A stretch of DNA of 64,000 nucleotides from CALZIK01 sp945787635 (GTDB taxonomy: Bacteria > Acidobacteriota > Thermoanaerobaculia > Multivoradales > JAHEKO01), in assembly GCA_947259725.1 (NCBI GenBank), contig CAMYNM010000006.1:62001-126000 (forward strand), written 5' to 3'. The notes beneath the pieces are model-generated. The model saw only the letters and a program-made list of their open reading frames with translations, was not told the origin of the DNA and did not search any database. The translations under genes and the position numbers were made by a program. Positions 43,652-53,496 of this stretch are shown one piece after another. The first letter of the stretch is position 1. Each line of letters opens with the position of its first letter.

Positions 43652-44914
43652 TCATGGCAGGTGCCTCTCGATCCATGCGAGGGTCGGCTCGAAGACGTCG
43701 GCTCGGGCGCTTTCCCCGACCAGCACGTCGAGATGGCCGTAGCCCTCGAGAACGTGGATCGTGAAGTCCTTGCCCCCGGCTTCGGCGGCGGAGTGGATGC
43801 CGTCCAGAAGCCATCTGGGACCGAGCAACCGCTGCATGCCGGTGGAGCCGAAGTAGAGCACCGGAAGATCGAGCTCGGCCCAGCCGTCATCGATTGGCGT
43901 ACTCGGATCGTCCAAGTGATCCGCAAGTGAACGCCCTTCGACGTTCTGGACCGTCGGATAGTAGCGGTCGTACCCGGCGAGCAATCGGGCCAGGATCACG
44001 GGCCGGGAAAACCCGTCTATGGGATTCGCCAGCGCTCCCGGGCCCCAGGCGCCGTGGAGGATCGCGGCGAGCTCCTCGCCGATAGTCTCGAAGGGCTCGT
44101 TCTGCGCCGGGGCTTTCGGATCCGCCGCGGTGTCCGCCATCAGCTTCCGGCGCCACTCCCATCCCCGGGAGCCGGCGACGTCGGAGGCGAAGATCCCGGC
44201 GCTCGAGAACTCCTCGCGCGCAGCGGCGAGATCGTACTCGCCTTTGGGCGCGTGGCTCTTGAACGTGCCGTCGAATGCGACAACCCCGGCGACGCTGCTC
44301 TTGGGCTCGGTGGCCGCGAGCGCATAGGCCAGCGTGACGCCGCGGCTGAACCCCGCGACGAAGACGCTCTCGTGCCCACCCTCGCTGCGGGCGAGCGCCG
44401 CGGCGTGGGCGGCGTCGCCGACGAAGGTAGCAAGACCCCAGCCGCTCATGAAGGCGAGGTCTTCCACCCCGCTGTTGGCGACGAAGTGGGTGCGGTAGTC
44501 GAGCGCCCACACCTCGACACCGCGCCGCGCGAGGTAGAACCACAGATTGTGGTTCTCGTCGCCGAGCGCGGCCTCGCCGTTCATGTTGGTACCCGGCAGA
44601 TACACGAGCGCCGCCTGGGACGCCGCGGCGGGCTCGGCGTCGGATGCGGGCTGTGCGCGGTACCGGTGCACCTCGATCTGATCGTGCGGTGCGCCGGGGG
44701 GGCGCGAGGTCCTCCACACGGTCTCGTGGATCGAGGCGTCGAGCTCGTGGGGGCCTTCGCTGACCAGCGTCCAGCCGGAGCTCGCTGTCGGACCGGGCGC
44801 CGGTCCTTGCGAGGGCGCTGAGGTCGTTCCTGGCATCTGGGCGAGCGCGATGGATGCACCGAGAGACAGGGAGAGTGCGAACCGGGCCGTGCGCCCGAGC
44901 GTCTTCCTCTTCAT
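43652..44914 (-). CDS. Secreted alpha/beta hydrolase
   Basis: A 420-residue exported hydrolase. The signal peptide is RFALSLSLGASIALA. Hydrolase features include LVYLPGTNMNG (oxyanion region), VWALDYRTHFVANSG, the nucleophile elbow VAGFSRGVTLAYA and the catalytic His in LEGYGHLDVLVG. The ATG at 44914 is preceded by AAAGGGG and chosen over 44959 on the signal peptide. It is divergent from a TonB-dependent receptor gene across 158 bases. The substrate is unknown; the PGTNMNGE segment recalls esterases acting on polymers or lipids. Confidence 0.78.
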   Translation of the reverse strand: MKRKTLGRTARFALSLSLGASIALAQMPGTTSAPSQGPAPGPTASSGWTLVSEGPHELDASIHETVWRTSRPPGAPHDQIEVHRYRAQPASDAEPAAASQAALVYLPGTNMNGEAALGDENHNLWFYLARRGVEVWALDYRTHFVANSGVEDLAFMSGWGLATFVGDAAHAAALARSEGGHESVFVAGFSRGVTLAYALAATEPKSSVAGVVAFDGTFKSHAPKGEYDLAAAREEFSSAGIFASDVAGSRGWEWRRKLMADTAADPKAPAQNEPFETIGEELAAILHGAWGPGALANPIDGFSRPVILARLLAGYDRYYPTVQNVEGRSLADHLDDPSTPIDDGWAELDLPVLYFGSTGMQRLLGPRWLLDGIHSAAEAGGKDFTIHVLEGYGHLDVLVGESARADVFEPTLAWIERHLP

Positions 44915-45072
44915 ATCGACCCCTTTACCGGAGGCGGCTGCGCGAGTTGGAGGTAGCACCGAGCCTGGATTCTACGTTACCGTCCCGCTCCCTCACCCGA
45001 ATTGCCCGGCCGCCTGGCGTACACTCGCCTCACTCTGGAGTCTCCGATGCTGCGAATCCGACTTGGCCACGG

Positions 45073-47202
45073 ATGAATCACGCGGCGCATGATTGCGCCC
45101 CGCGAAGGGGCCCGCGCCTCGCAGGGCTGTTCTGGATCGCTTCTCAGCCGTTCCTCTTGGCGAGTGGAGCGGCAACGCAAGAACCGCCCGAGGCGGTTCC
45201 CGAGCCAGCCGCGGAAGGGCAGGTGGTCGTCTACGAGCCCGACTTCTTCGCCCGCTACAACCCGGTGACCGCGCTCGATATGGTTCGGCAAGTCCCCGGC
45301 TTCAAGCTCGAGAGCACGAGTCCGTTCGGCAACCAGCCTGACGTGCGCGGTTTCGGCGCCGCGGCGGTGAACGTCCTAATCAACGGCAAACGGCCGAGCT
45401 CGAAGTCCGACAGCATGGAGGATCTCCTCGCCCGCATCGGGGCCGGCGAGGTGCTTCGCCTGGAGCTGATCCGAGGAGGAACGGGCGCCGGGGATCGCGA
45501 CATCACCCAGGGCAGCGTGGTCCTCGACGTGGTCCTGGACCAGGGTACGGGAGGCCGTGACCCGGCGCCCTGGGAGGCGGCGCTGCACCACGAGGACGGC
45601 TCCCCTTCCCTGCTCGGCGAGGTCGCGGTTGGAACGCGGCGAGGCAACACCCACTACCTCCTGGGCCTGAAGAGAAACGCCTACGACTGGAATCTCAAGG
45701 GAGCGGAACGGTTCTCCAGCGCGACTCGAGCCGGCGAGCTGCGCGACGAGGTCTTCTTTCGTGAGGGCGACGAGCTCAACCTGGATCTGAAATCGGACAC
45801 CCGATTCCCCGGCGGCGACACCCTGCGGTTCAACCTCAAGGGAGAAACCGGACGCAACGACGAGTCCGAGGTTTCCAACCGCCTCATCGAGACCGGCGGA
45901 ACCGATTTGTTCTTGCGCTCGGACACCAGCGACCGCGACGAATTCGAGCTCGGCGCCGACTACGAGCACGATCTCTCGGGCTCGGTCTCACTCAAGCTCA
46001 TCGCTCTGGCTCGGCGGTCGCGTGAGGATGGGGAATCCGGTCTCGATATCACGCGCGACGACGGCGCCCTCGAATCGAGCCGTTCACCACGAACCTCGGA
46101 GTCGGGCGAGACCATCGGCCGGATCGAGCTCGAATGGTCCGGCCGGCCTCGCCACACCCTCAAGCTCGGCGGCGAGGCGGTCGACAACTTCGTCGACAGC
46201 GCCTCGGAGCTGTTCGTCGACACCGGCTCCGGGCCGGTCGCGATCGACGTCGAGGGCTCCGACACCCGCGTCGTCGAGCGACGCACCGAAGTTTTCGTGA
46301 CCGACTCCTGGGTGGCGGCCGAGAAGGTGATCGTGGATCTGGGCTTTGCCTACGAGCTTTCGGAGATCTCCCAGTCCGGTGACGTGGGCAACAGCCGATC
46401 CTTCACCTACCCGAAGCCGTCGATCTCGCTCGCCTATTCTCCCTCCGCGGTCAGCCAGTGGCGCTTGCGACTCGAACGCCAGGTCTCTCAGCTCGATTTC
46501 TTCGACTTCGTCAGCTCGAGCAATTTCGAGGACCTGGATCTCGACTTTGGCAACCCGGACCTACGCCCTGAGCGGACCTGGCACCTGGAATCGACCCATG
46601 AGCGGCGTTTTGGCGACATCGGCGTGGTCGAGATCGAGCTCTTCTACGACCGGATCGACGACGTCGAAGACCTTCTTCCGGTCGGCGAAGGCTTCGAGAT
46701 CGTCGGCAACATCGGCGACGGCAGGCGCTCCGGCGGAGGCATCGACATAACCGTACCGCTCGGTTTCCTGGGTCTCGGAGACTCCCGAGCCGACATCAGC
46801 TACCGGCTGCAGGAGTCTTCGGTGACCGACCCGGTCAACGGTCTCGCCAGGGAGCTGTCCGGAGAGAGCGAGCAAACGCTCGAGGCCTCGCTGCGCAAGG
46901 AGCTGCCCAAGCGTCGAGCGGCCGTGGGCGTCGACTACAACTGGAGCTCACCCCGGCGCTCGTTCGGATTCGATGAGGTGGTCTTCGAGACCCAGAGGTC
47001 GCACTTGAACGTATACGTCGAAGCCCGCCTCTGGAAGCAGACCAAGCTGCGGTTGGAGGCCTTCAACCTCATCGATGATCCGCGAATCCGCCGACGCACC
47101 GTCTTCGACGGCACCCGTCTTTCCGATTCCGTCCGTTTCGAAGAGAATCGTGGCCGGGTGGACAGTCAGTGGTTCCGCCTGACGCTGAGCGGGTTGTTCT
47201 AG
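45073..47202 (+). CDS. TonB-dependent receptor
   Basis: A 709-residue outer-membrane receptor. The plug domain has ALDMVRQVPGFKLESTSPFG, then VRGFGAAAVNVLINGKRP and VLRLELIRGGTGAGDRD. Alternating barrel strands follow, and the protein ends in a terminal Phe (LTLSGLF). It lacks the carboxypeptidase-regulatory domain of the larger receptor at 55784. The start at 45073 lacks a strong SD; a signal-like segment (LAGLFWIASQPFLLASGA) follows a polar 16-residue leader. It sits head-to-head with a secreted hydrolase and upstream of a P1 peptidase, suggesting import of a hydrolysis product. Confidence 0.85.
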   Translation: MNHAAHDCAPRRGPRLAGLFWIASQPFLLASGAATQEPPEAVPEPAAEGQVVVYEPDFFARYNPVTALDMVRQVPGFKLESTSPFGNQPDVRGFGAAAVNVLINGKRPSSKSDSMEDLLARIGAGEVLRLELIRGGTGAGDRDITQGSVVLDVVLDQGTGGRDPAPWEAALHHEDGSPSLLGEVAVGTRRGNTHYLLGLKRNAYDWNLKGAERFSSATRAGELRDEVFFREGDELNLDLKSDTRFPGGDTLRFNLKGETGRNDESEVSNRLIETGGTDLFLRSDTSDRDEFELGADYEHDLSGSVSLKLIALARRSREDGESGLDITRDDGALESSRSPRTSESGETIGRIELEWSGRPRHTLKLGGEAVDNFVDSASELFVDTGSGPVAIDVEGSDTRVVERRTEVFVTDSWVAAEKVIVDLGFAYELSEISQSGDVGNSRSFTYPKPSISLAYSPSAVSQWRLRLERQVSQLDFFDFVSSSNFEDLDLDFGNPDLRPERTWHLESTHERRFGDIGVVEIELFYDRIDDVEDLLPVGEGFEIVGNIGDGRRSGGGIDITVPLGFLGLGDSRADISYRLQESSVTDPVNGLARELSGESEQTLEASLRKELPKRRAAVGVDYNWSSPRRSFGFDEVVFETQRSHLNVYVEARLWKQTKLRLEAFNLIDDPRIRRRTVFDGTRLSDSVRFEENRGRVDSQWFRLTLSGLF

Positions 47203-47237
47203 CCTGGACGACTCACGTGGTTAAAGGAGAGCACAAG

Positions 47238-48326
47238 ATGACAGCACGTTCCCGAACGGATCGGATGATGGGCCTCGGCACCCGACTCGCCCTCGCGGCT
47301 CTTCTGGGCATGCCGGCCGCCACTCCCGTCGCCTTCGCCGGCGGCCTCACCGATGTCGCCGGCCTCAAGGTCGGCCACCACACCCTCGACGAGCGCCCGA
47401 CCGGCTGTACGGTGGTGCTCGCAGGCCCGGAAGGGGCAGTCGCCGGCGTCGACATTCGCGGCGGCGCACCCGGCACCCGGGAGATCGCGCTACTCGATCC
47501 CGTCAACCACGTCCAGAAAGCGCACGCCGTCGTTCTGTCGGGCGGCAGCGCCTTCGGCCTGGATTCGGCCACTGGCGTCGTTCGCTATCTCGAGGAGCAC
47601 GACATCGGCTACGAGACCCGGGTCGCCAAGGTGCCGATCGTTCCGGCGGCGATCCTCTTCGACCTCGGCGTCGGCGGCAAGCCCCACATCCGTCCCGGAG
47701 CGGACTGCGGCTACGCGGCGGCCAAGGCGGCCAGCGACGGCCCGGTCGCGGAAGGCAACATCGGCGCGGGAACCGGCGCGACGGTGGGCAAGATGGGCGG
47801 GCCGGGCCGGAACATGAAGGCCGGCATCGGTACCGCCTCGATCACTCTGCCCGACGGACTGGTGGTCGCCGCCCTGGTGGCGGTCAACGCGGTCGGCGAC
47901 ATCATCGACCCGGCGACCGGCAAGGTCGTGGCCGGTGTGCGGGGCGAAGACGGCAAGGGGCTCGCCGATGCGCGGACGCTTCTGCGTTCGGGCAACCTCG
48001 GACGACGACGCTCGCCACCGCCGCAGGAGAACACCACGATCGGTGTCGTGGCCACGAACGCTGCTCTCACTCAAGTCGAAGCCAAGAAGATGGCCATGAT
48101 GGCCCACGACGGCTATGCCCGGGCGATCTCACCGTCGCACCTGCCGAGCGACGGCGATCTGATCTTCTCGCTCGCGACCGGCACCTTCGCGGGTGAAGCC
48201 AATCTGACGGTGATCGGAGCTCTGGCGGCGGAGGCGATGGCGGACGCGATCGTGCGAGCCGCCACGCAGGCGACCAGCCTGGAAGGCATCGTCGCGGTGC
48301 GCGACCTCCAGCCGGCGCAGGACTGA
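47238..48326 (+). CDS. P1-family (DmpA-like) aminopeptidase/amidase, exported
   Basis: A 362-residue Ntn-hydrolase of the P1 family (L-aminopeptidase/D-esterase or related amidases). Hallmarks are LKVGHHTLDERPTGCTVVL, VLSGGSAFGLDSATGVVRYL, GNIGAGTGATVGK and the self-cleavage/nucleophile region ENTTIGVVATNAALT. The signal peptide is LALAALLGMPAATPVAFA. The ATG at 47238 has AAAGGAG upstream. It is 35 bases after the receptor gene and probably co-transcribed, which suggests peptide or amide degradation in the periplasm. Confidence 0.87.
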   Translation: MTARSRTDRMMGLGTRLALAALLGMPAATPVAFAGGLTDVAGLKVGHHTLDERPTGCTVVLAGPEGAVAGVDIRGGAPGTREIALLDPVNHVQKAHAVVLSGGSAFGLDSATGVVRYLEEHDIGYETRVAKVPIVPAAILFDLGVGGKPHIRPGADCGYAAAKAASDGPVAEGNIGAGTGATVGKMGGPGRNMKAGIGTASITLPDGLVVAALVAVNAVGDIIDPATGKVVAGVRGEDGKGLADARTLLRSGNLGRRRSPPPQENTTIGVVATNAALTQVEAKKMAMMAHDGYARAISPSHLPSDGDLIFSLATGTFAGEANLTVIGALAAEAMADAIVRAATQATSLEGIVAVRDLQPAQD

Positions 48327-48380
48327 TCGGCAGCGGAGCGAGCTTGGCGGCCGGAGCCGCCGTTCCGTCAAGTCGGCCGC

Positions 48381-50237
48381 CTACGTCGCGATGAACGGAA
48401 GCAGGACATGGGAGGGCCGGCTGGCGTCGTGGTAAACGACGTTCTCGGCCGCCACGGGACCTCCGCCAACACCGAGCGGCTCCCCGGTGTTGGGGTTGGG
48501 ATCGAAGCGCGGATAGTTGCTGCTCGAGATGTCGAGGCGGATGCGGTGCCCCGCGGCGAAAAGGTTGCTCGTGGCCTGTAGCTCGAACTCGATCGCGTAA
48601 ACTTTTCCCGGCGCCATGAGAACGGGTCGCTCGCGAGAGTCTCGATAGCGCATCCGCAAAATGCCGTCGGTGAGATTCATGGCGAAACCATCGGCGTCGC
48701 CGCCGGGTGGGTAGACGTCGATCAACTTGGCGGTGAAGTCGGTGTCCACCGCGCTCGAGGTCACCCACAGCTTGACCACGACCGGTCCCGTGACCTCGAG
48801 AGGCCGCTCGAGCACCGATGTCTGAAACACCAACACGTCAGCCCGTTCGGCAAGGTGTCGCCGGTCGCAACAGGCCACGAGCTCGCTGCGACAGCGCTGA
48901 TCGAAGGCGCCCCCCTGCGGTAGATAGGGGTGCTGGGTGTTCTGGGTCCCACCGCCGACGGTGGGCACCGGGTCGAGCGGATCATAGCGATAGCGGCTCG
49001 GCTTTACGGTGCCGGAACCGGGATTCTGAGGCGCCTCGGCGTGAAGCTCGCCTCCCGGATGAAGAAACATGCGCGTTGACCGCGCGCGAGCGAGCGGCCA
49101 CTCGTTCTCGTCCCTCCAGGCGCCGCCGTGCTCGAGCCGGCCATCGCCGTCTCGCCTTCCGCTTCCCCCACCCATCACGAAGATCCGCACCGGCGGCTCG
49201 TCGAAGATTCCGGTGTCGACGCCGCGCAGGCACTGGTCGAACCAGCGCAGCTTGACCTCATTGAGGCCGATCGCGGCGTCCGCGCCGAAATCGACTTCGC
49301 CGCACCAGCTCCGGCCGTAGTCGTCGTAGCCGTGGGTCCAATGGCCGATCAGGAGCTTCTTCGGCGCCGTCCTGAGGTTGGCGCCGCGCTCGCGAAGCCT
49401 CGCGAACTTCTCGGTTGTGGCCCAGACGTGGTGCCCGTACCAGGAGGTCTGCAGAAGAACCGGAAGATCCGGGTGCCGATCGAGGTGCTCCTCGAGGTTC
49501 CATCCCGGGTGCTTCCAGTAGTCCGCGTAGTCGCTCGATCGGAGCATCTTTAGAAACCAGCGCTGGTAGCCGGGCGCGAAGCGCAGCGGCGTACTCTCGA
49601 AATCGAGCGGCAGGGCTCGGAACCAGTCCTCGAGCTCGGCGCTCGCGGCCTCGAAGTCTCCGCGCGCGACGGCGTCCCGCGCCAGCTCCTGGCCTTCGCG
49701 CGCCATCCGCAGCACATAGGGCAGCGCCACGCCGAGCTCGAAGGCGCCACCGTGCCGAAGCGTCCGATGGTGGTAGTTGTAGCCGCCGTCGCAACAGACC
49801 TGCGCGTGGAGCCCCGGCGGCCGGAGCAGCGCCAGCGGCTGCTGATTCGTGGCCGAGTAGGAAAGGCCCATGGTGCCGATCCGGCCGTCGCTCCACGGTT
49901 GCTGTCCGATCCACTCGAGCGTGTCGAACCCGTCCGGACCCTCGCCGGGTGAAAGGAAGCTCCACTCGCCGCCCGAGCCAAAGCGCCCCCGCACGTCCTG
50001 CATCACGACCGCATAGCCGCGCTCGGCGAACCACCGGCCCGCCTGCTCCAGCACCTCGCGGCGTTTGTCGTAGGGCGTGCGCTCGACCAGAGTCGAAAAC
50101 CGTCCGGCAGGCGAGCGACCGCGGCTGACGGGCAAATAGAGATCGGCGGCAAGCTCGACGCCGTCTCGCATGGGGACTCTGAGATCGGAATGGAGCGCGA
50201 CCTCGAAGCTCGGCCGGGAGCCGGAGGCCGAGCTCAT
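48381..50237 (-). CDS. CocE/NonD-family hydrolase
   Basis: A 618-residue alpha/beta hydrolase with a C-terminal jelly-roll, as in cocaine esterase and X-Pro dipeptidyl peptidase relatives. The opening VALHSDLRVPMRDGVELAAD is diagnostic. The nucleophile elbow is TMGLSYSATNQQ, with GHWTHGY (His) downstream and the C-terminal domain ending AAGHRIRLDISSSNYPRFD. No signal peptide is evident. The ATG start overlaps the stop of the SSS symporter gene upstream (ATGA), so the imported substrate of that symporter may be what the hydrolase acts on. Confidence 0.88.
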   Translation of the reverse strand: MSSASGSRPSFEVALHSDLRVPMRDGVELAADLYLPVSRGRSPAGRFSTLVERTPYDKRREVLEQAGRWFAERGYAVVMQDVRGRFGSGGEWSFLSPGEGPDGFDTLEWIGQQPWSDGRIGTMGLSYSATNQQPLALLRPPGLHAQVCCDGGYNYHHRTLRHGGAFELGVALPYVLRMAREGQELARDAVARGDFEAASAELEDWFRALPLDFESTPLRFAPGYQRWFLKMLRSSDYADYWKHPGWNLEEHLDRHPDLPVLLQTSWYGHHVWATTEKFARLRERGANLRTAPKKLLIGHWTHGYDDYGRSWCGEVDFGADAAIGLNEVKLRWFDQCLRGVDTGIFDEPPVRIFVMGGGSGRRDGDGRLEHGGAWRDENEWPLARARSTRMFLHPGGELHAEAPQNPGSGTVKPSRYRYDPLDPVPTVGGGTQNTQHPYLPQGGAFDQRCRSELVACCDRRHLAERADVLVFQTSVLERPLEVTGPVVVKLWVTSSAVDTDFTAKLIDVYPPGGDADGFAMNLTDGILRMRYRDSRERPVLMAPGKVYAIEFELQATSNLFAAGHRIRLDISSSNYPRFDPNPNTGEPLGVGGGPVAAENVVYHDASRPSHVLLPFIAT

Positions 50238-51760
50238 TGCTTTGGAGGCGAGTCGTGGATGATCTCGCCGTCGCGGCGCGGGTCGGCCTCTCCAGCGGGA
50301 GGTACGTGCCCGGCGAGTGTCGAGTAGAAGCGCCCGTGGTCGCCTTCGCGGCCTCGTTTCCTGGTCGCAAGCGACACTAGCGGAATCACGAACACCGGAA
50401 TCAAAGTCGTGACGTACGAGGTGTCGAGGGTCGCGTCGCTCAGATGAGTCCACAGGTACCAGACCACGCCCAGTAAGTAGCCCGCCGCCATGCCCCAGAA
50501 GACGCCCGCCTCGGTGGTGCGTCGCCAGAAGAAAAGGTAGCCGAGGGCAATGGCCGGAGGCACCACCATCGCATAGCCGAGCAGCAGCATGTCGAGAAGC
50601 GAGACATCGGTTTTCGACACGCCCCAGGCCGCCAGAGCGGCGATCAAGCCGATGACGACGGTCGCCAGCCGGTAGGCCCTGAGCTTCTCGGCCTCGCTCC
50701 CCGATCCGCCCACCGGCAGCCAGTCGCGTACGAACATGGTGGCGCTCGAGAGCAGCACCGGACCGCCCGATGAGATCACCGCGGCCAGGATCGCCGCCAA
50801 CGCCAGCCCTCCGACCAGAGGGTTGATCTCGAGAGCCATCGCGGTGATGTTGTTGTATCCCTGAAGGCCGCGGTCGAAGCCGTACCGGGCGAGAGTCTGC
50901 ATCCCGACGAGGCCCGCCAAAAGCGGCATCAGAGCCGCGAGAGCGCCGGCGAACAGGAAGCCCTTCAGCAGTATCCGCTCGTTGCGGGCCGCGGTCGAGA
51001 AGTTCGTGTAGATCGAAGCGGCTGGCGTGTGGATGGCCGCCGAGAAGATCATCCCGAGAATCGGCACCCACCCGGCCCCGACCGGACTCCACCACGACCG
51101 CGACTCGGCGCCGGCCTCGAGGAGCCGCTGGTCGATCAGCCCGCTCATCGCTTCCCAGCCACCCAGGAATCGAACACCCATCACCCCCACGGCCAGAAGG
51201 CCCACGACGATCATCCCCGAGTGGATGAGATTCGTCACCGCGGTGCCCCACAAGCCGCCCAGCGTCGTGTAGCTCACCAGAATCACGGCCGCCACCAGAA
51301 CCGCCGCCCCCATCGGCATCCCGGTCAGGGCGCGCAGCATCACCCCGATGATGTAGGCCTCGATGACGTTGACGACGAAGTACTCGGTCTGCACGCACAG
51401 GCTGGTCAGAATCTGGTTTCGCCGAGAGCGATCACGGAGCCAGAAGGCCTCGCCCACGGTTTGAAGCCCGAGACGCCGGAAGGGTTTCGCGAAGAACACA
51501 CCCACCAGCGCCAGCGCGAGAAAGGTGCTCACCGAGTACCACCATAGAAACCAGGTGCCGCCCGAGGCGACATTCCCGGCGACGCCGTAGGTGCCGGCAC
51601 CCCCGATTCGCGTCCCGGCCAGGCCGGCCGAGAGCATCGCCACCCCCAGTCCGCCGCCGGCGACCGTCCAGTGGCGCGAGGTCTTCACCCGGCGCGCGAG
51701 AAGGCTCCCCACAATCGTGACGATCACGAGATAGGCGGAGATGATCGCGATGGGAATCAC
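50234..51760 (-). CDS. Sodium:solute symporter (SSS family), coupled to CocE hydrolase
   Basis: A 508-residue permease with about 13 helices and the SSS layout (IIGVMLRALTGMPMGAA, AVTNLIHSGMIVVGLLAVGV, AAIHTPAASIYTNFSTAARN). The GTG start at 51760 is chosen because the longer frame would read over the promoter of the divergent dehydrogenase gene; the SD is weak. Its stop overlaps the start of the CocE-family gene. The pairing suggests uptake of an amide, ester or peptide-like solute. The substrate is not identifiable. Confidence 0.82.
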   Translation of the reverse strand: MIPIAIISAYLVIVTIVGSLLARRVKTSRHWTVAGGGLGVAMLSAGLAGTRIGGAGTYGVAGNVASGGTWFLWWYSVSTFLALALVGVFFAKPFRRLGLQTVGEAFWLRDRSRRNQILTSLCVQTEYFVVNVIEAYIIGVMLRALTGMPMGAAVLVAAVILVSYTTLGGLWGTAVTNLIHSGMIVVGLLAVGVMGVRFLGGWEAMSGLIDQRLLEAGAESRSWWSPVGAGWVPILGMIFSAAIHTPAASIYTNFSTAARNERILLKGFLFAGALAALMPLLAGLVGMQTLARYGFDRGLQGYNNITAMALEINPLVGGLALAAILAAVISSGGPVLLSSATMFVRDWLPVGGSGSEAEKLRAYRLATVVIGLIAALAAWGVSKTDVSLLDMLLLGYAMVVPPAIALGYLFFWRRTTEAGVFWGMAAGYLLGVVWYLWTHLSDATLDTSYVTTLIPVFVIPLVSLATRKRGREGDHGRFYSTLAGHVPPAGEADPRRDGEIIHDSPPKQ

Positions 51761-51860
51761 CAGCGGGCCGGAGCTTACAGCAGGCCATCCGGAGCCGTCC
51801 GAACCGAGTAGAATGCAGCAGCCCAAAGAAGCTCGAGCTCTCAGCGAAAGGCAGGTCCGC

Positions 51861-53321
51861 ATGACCGTGACATCCGAAACCCAGGCGCCCACCAATCCGC
51901 TCTACGTCTCCGGCCAGTGGACTCCCTCGGCGGCCGACGAAGCCCTCGATGTTTTCAATCCGGCGACCGGCCAGGTCATCTCGCGAACGCCGCTCGCCCG
52001 GCCCGATGAGGTCGACGCCGCGGTGGCGGCGGCCAAGGCCGCGTTTCCGTCCTGGCGCCGGGTGCCGCCGCCAGAGCGCGCCCGCTACCTGTTTCGCTAT
52101 CGCGATCTTCTGGTCAAGCACAGTGACGAGATCGCGCGCATCGCCAGCCGCGAGCATGGCAAGACGGTCGCCGACGCCAAGGGCTCACTGCAGCGGGGCA
52201 TCGAGGTCGTCGAGTTCGCCTGCGGCATCCCGACGCTGATGATGGGCGAATGCCTGGAGGACGTCGCCGCGGGCATCGACACACGCTCGATTCGCCAGCC
52301 GCTGGGCGTCTGCCTGGGAGTCACGCCGTTCAACTTCCCGGTGATGATTCCCCTGTGGATGTTCCCGCTGGCCCTCGCCTGCGGCAACACCTTCGTCTTG
52401 AAACCGTCCGAGAAGGTGCCGCAGTCCTCGATCCGGCTGGTCGAGCTGCTCCACGACACCGGGATTCCCGAGGGCGTCCTCAACGTCGTGCACGGCGCGG
52501 CCGCTCAGGTCGAACAGTTGATCGATCATCCCGACGTGCGGGTGATCTCGATCGTGGGCTCGAGCGAGGCGGCCGCGGCGGTGTACGCTCGCGCCGCCGC
52601 CCGGGGCAAGCGGGTCCAGGCCCTGGGTGGCGCCAAGAACCACCTCGTTGTCATGCCCGACGCCGACCTGGACATGGCCACCGAGGCCATCATCCAGTCC
52701 GCCTACGGCTCGACCGGCCAGCGCTGCATGGCCGGCAGCGTCGTCGATGCCGTCGGATCGGTCGGCGACGAGCTGGTCGAGCGCATTCGCGCGCGGGCCG
52801 CCGCCCTCCGCCTCGGCCCCGGTGACGACGAGGCGACCGAGATGGGGCCGCTGGTCAATCGGGCCCAGCGCGACCGAGCCGCGAGCTACATCGACCTCGG
52901 CGTCGAGGAGGGCGCCAAGGTGGTGCTCGACGGCAGGAGCGAGCTCGAGCGAGACGGCTTCTTTCTGGGACCGACGCTCCTCGACGAGGTCAAGCCCGGC
53001 AGCAGGGTCTCCCGCGACGAGATCTTCGGCCCGGTGCTCTCGGTGATCCGTCCCAAGGACCTCGACGAGGCGCTCGAGCTGGTCAACGCCTCACCCAAGG
53101 GCAACGGCGCGGTGATCTTCTCCCGCGACGCGGGCGCCATTCGACGTTTCTGCATGGAGGTCGAGGCCGGCATGGTGGGGGTCAACGTCGGCGTCCCCGC
53201 GCCGATGGCCTTCTTCCCGTTCGCCGGCTGGAAGGGGTCGTTCTTCGGCGACCTGCACGCCACCGGCAAGGACGGCGTGCGGTTCTATACCGAGTCGAAG
53301 GTCATCACCAGCAGGGTTTAG
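51861..53321 (+). CDS. mmsA: Methylmalonate/malonate-semialdehyde dehydrogenase (CoA-acylating)
   Basis: A 486-residue aldehyde dehydrogenase that converts (methyl)malonate semialdehyde to propionyl- or acetyl-CoA with NAD and CoA. MmsA-type features include TPFNFPVMIPLWMFPLALAC, LGGAKNHLVVMPDADLDM and the catalytic Cys in GSTGQRCMAGS. The C-terminus KGSFFGDLHATGKDGVRFYT is also typical. It acts in valine, inositol or beta-alanine breakdown. It could work with the class III aminotransferase encoded at 59311, which is of the omega-amino-acid type; this is inference. Divergent from the symporter gene. Confidence 0.92.
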   Translation: MTVTSETQAPTNPLYVSGQWTPSAADEALDVFNPATGQVISRTPLARPDEVDAAVAAAKAAFPSWRRVPPPERARYLFRYRDLLVKHSDEIARIASREHGKTVADAKGSLQRGIEVVEFACGIPTLMMGECLEDVAAGIDTRSIRQPLGVCLGVTPFNFPVMIPLWMFPLALACGNTFVLKPSEKVPQSSIRLVELLHDTGIPEGVLNVVHGAAAQVEQLIDHPDVRVISIVGSSEAAAAVYARAAARGKRVQALGGAKNHLVVMPDADLDMATEAIIQSAYGSTGQRCMAGSVVDAVGSVGDELVERIRARAAALRLGPGDDEATEMGPLVNRAQRDRAASYIDLGVEEGAKVVLDGRSELERDGFFLGPTLLDEVKPGSRVSRDEIFGPVLSVIRPKDLDEALELVNASPKGNGAVIFSRDAGAIRRFCMEVEAGMVGVNVGVPAPMAFFPFAGWKGSFFGDLHATGKDGVRFYTESKVITSRV

Positions 53322-53337
53322 GCAGGTCGGCTGACCT

Positions 53338-53414
53338 GTAGCGGTCGACGTCCCTGTCGAACGATCTGCGGTATTGCGCAACGAGGACGGTCGAGACTGA
53401 GCTCGACCGCTACA
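53338..53414. repeat. Two family A repeats facing each other
   Basis: Copy one (53338-53364) has core GGTCGAC-GTCCCT-GTCGAAC with TGTAGC on the left. Copy two (53386-53414) is in opposite orientation with core GGTCGAG-ACTGAG-CTCGACC, a compensated change in both arms. They lie in the convergent gap between mmsA and surE. Confidence 0.82.
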
Positions 53415-53430
53415 ACTCCGGCTTCTGCCG

Positions 53431-53496
53431 CGAGGTAGCGTCGGGCGCCCCTGCCCGACGTCCCCCCGTCGCACACGGAGGTACGACGCTACCTCG
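53431..53496. repeat. Family C inverted repeat, overlapping the surE stop
   Basis: 13-base perfect arms CGAGGTAGCGTCG (53431-53443) and CGACGCTACCTCG (53484-53496). A nested stem GTCGGGC/GCCCGAC lies inside. Its right arm overlaps the last codons and the TAG stop of surE. A half-copy occurs at 60692-60713. Confidence 0.8.

Noticed and set aside
43425..43814. N-terminal extension of the phosphodiesterase through the repeat cluster
   Set aside because: It consists of translated palindromic repeats (recurrent SGRRPCRPS-type peptides) and overlaps the neighbouring hydrolase gene; there is no SD.
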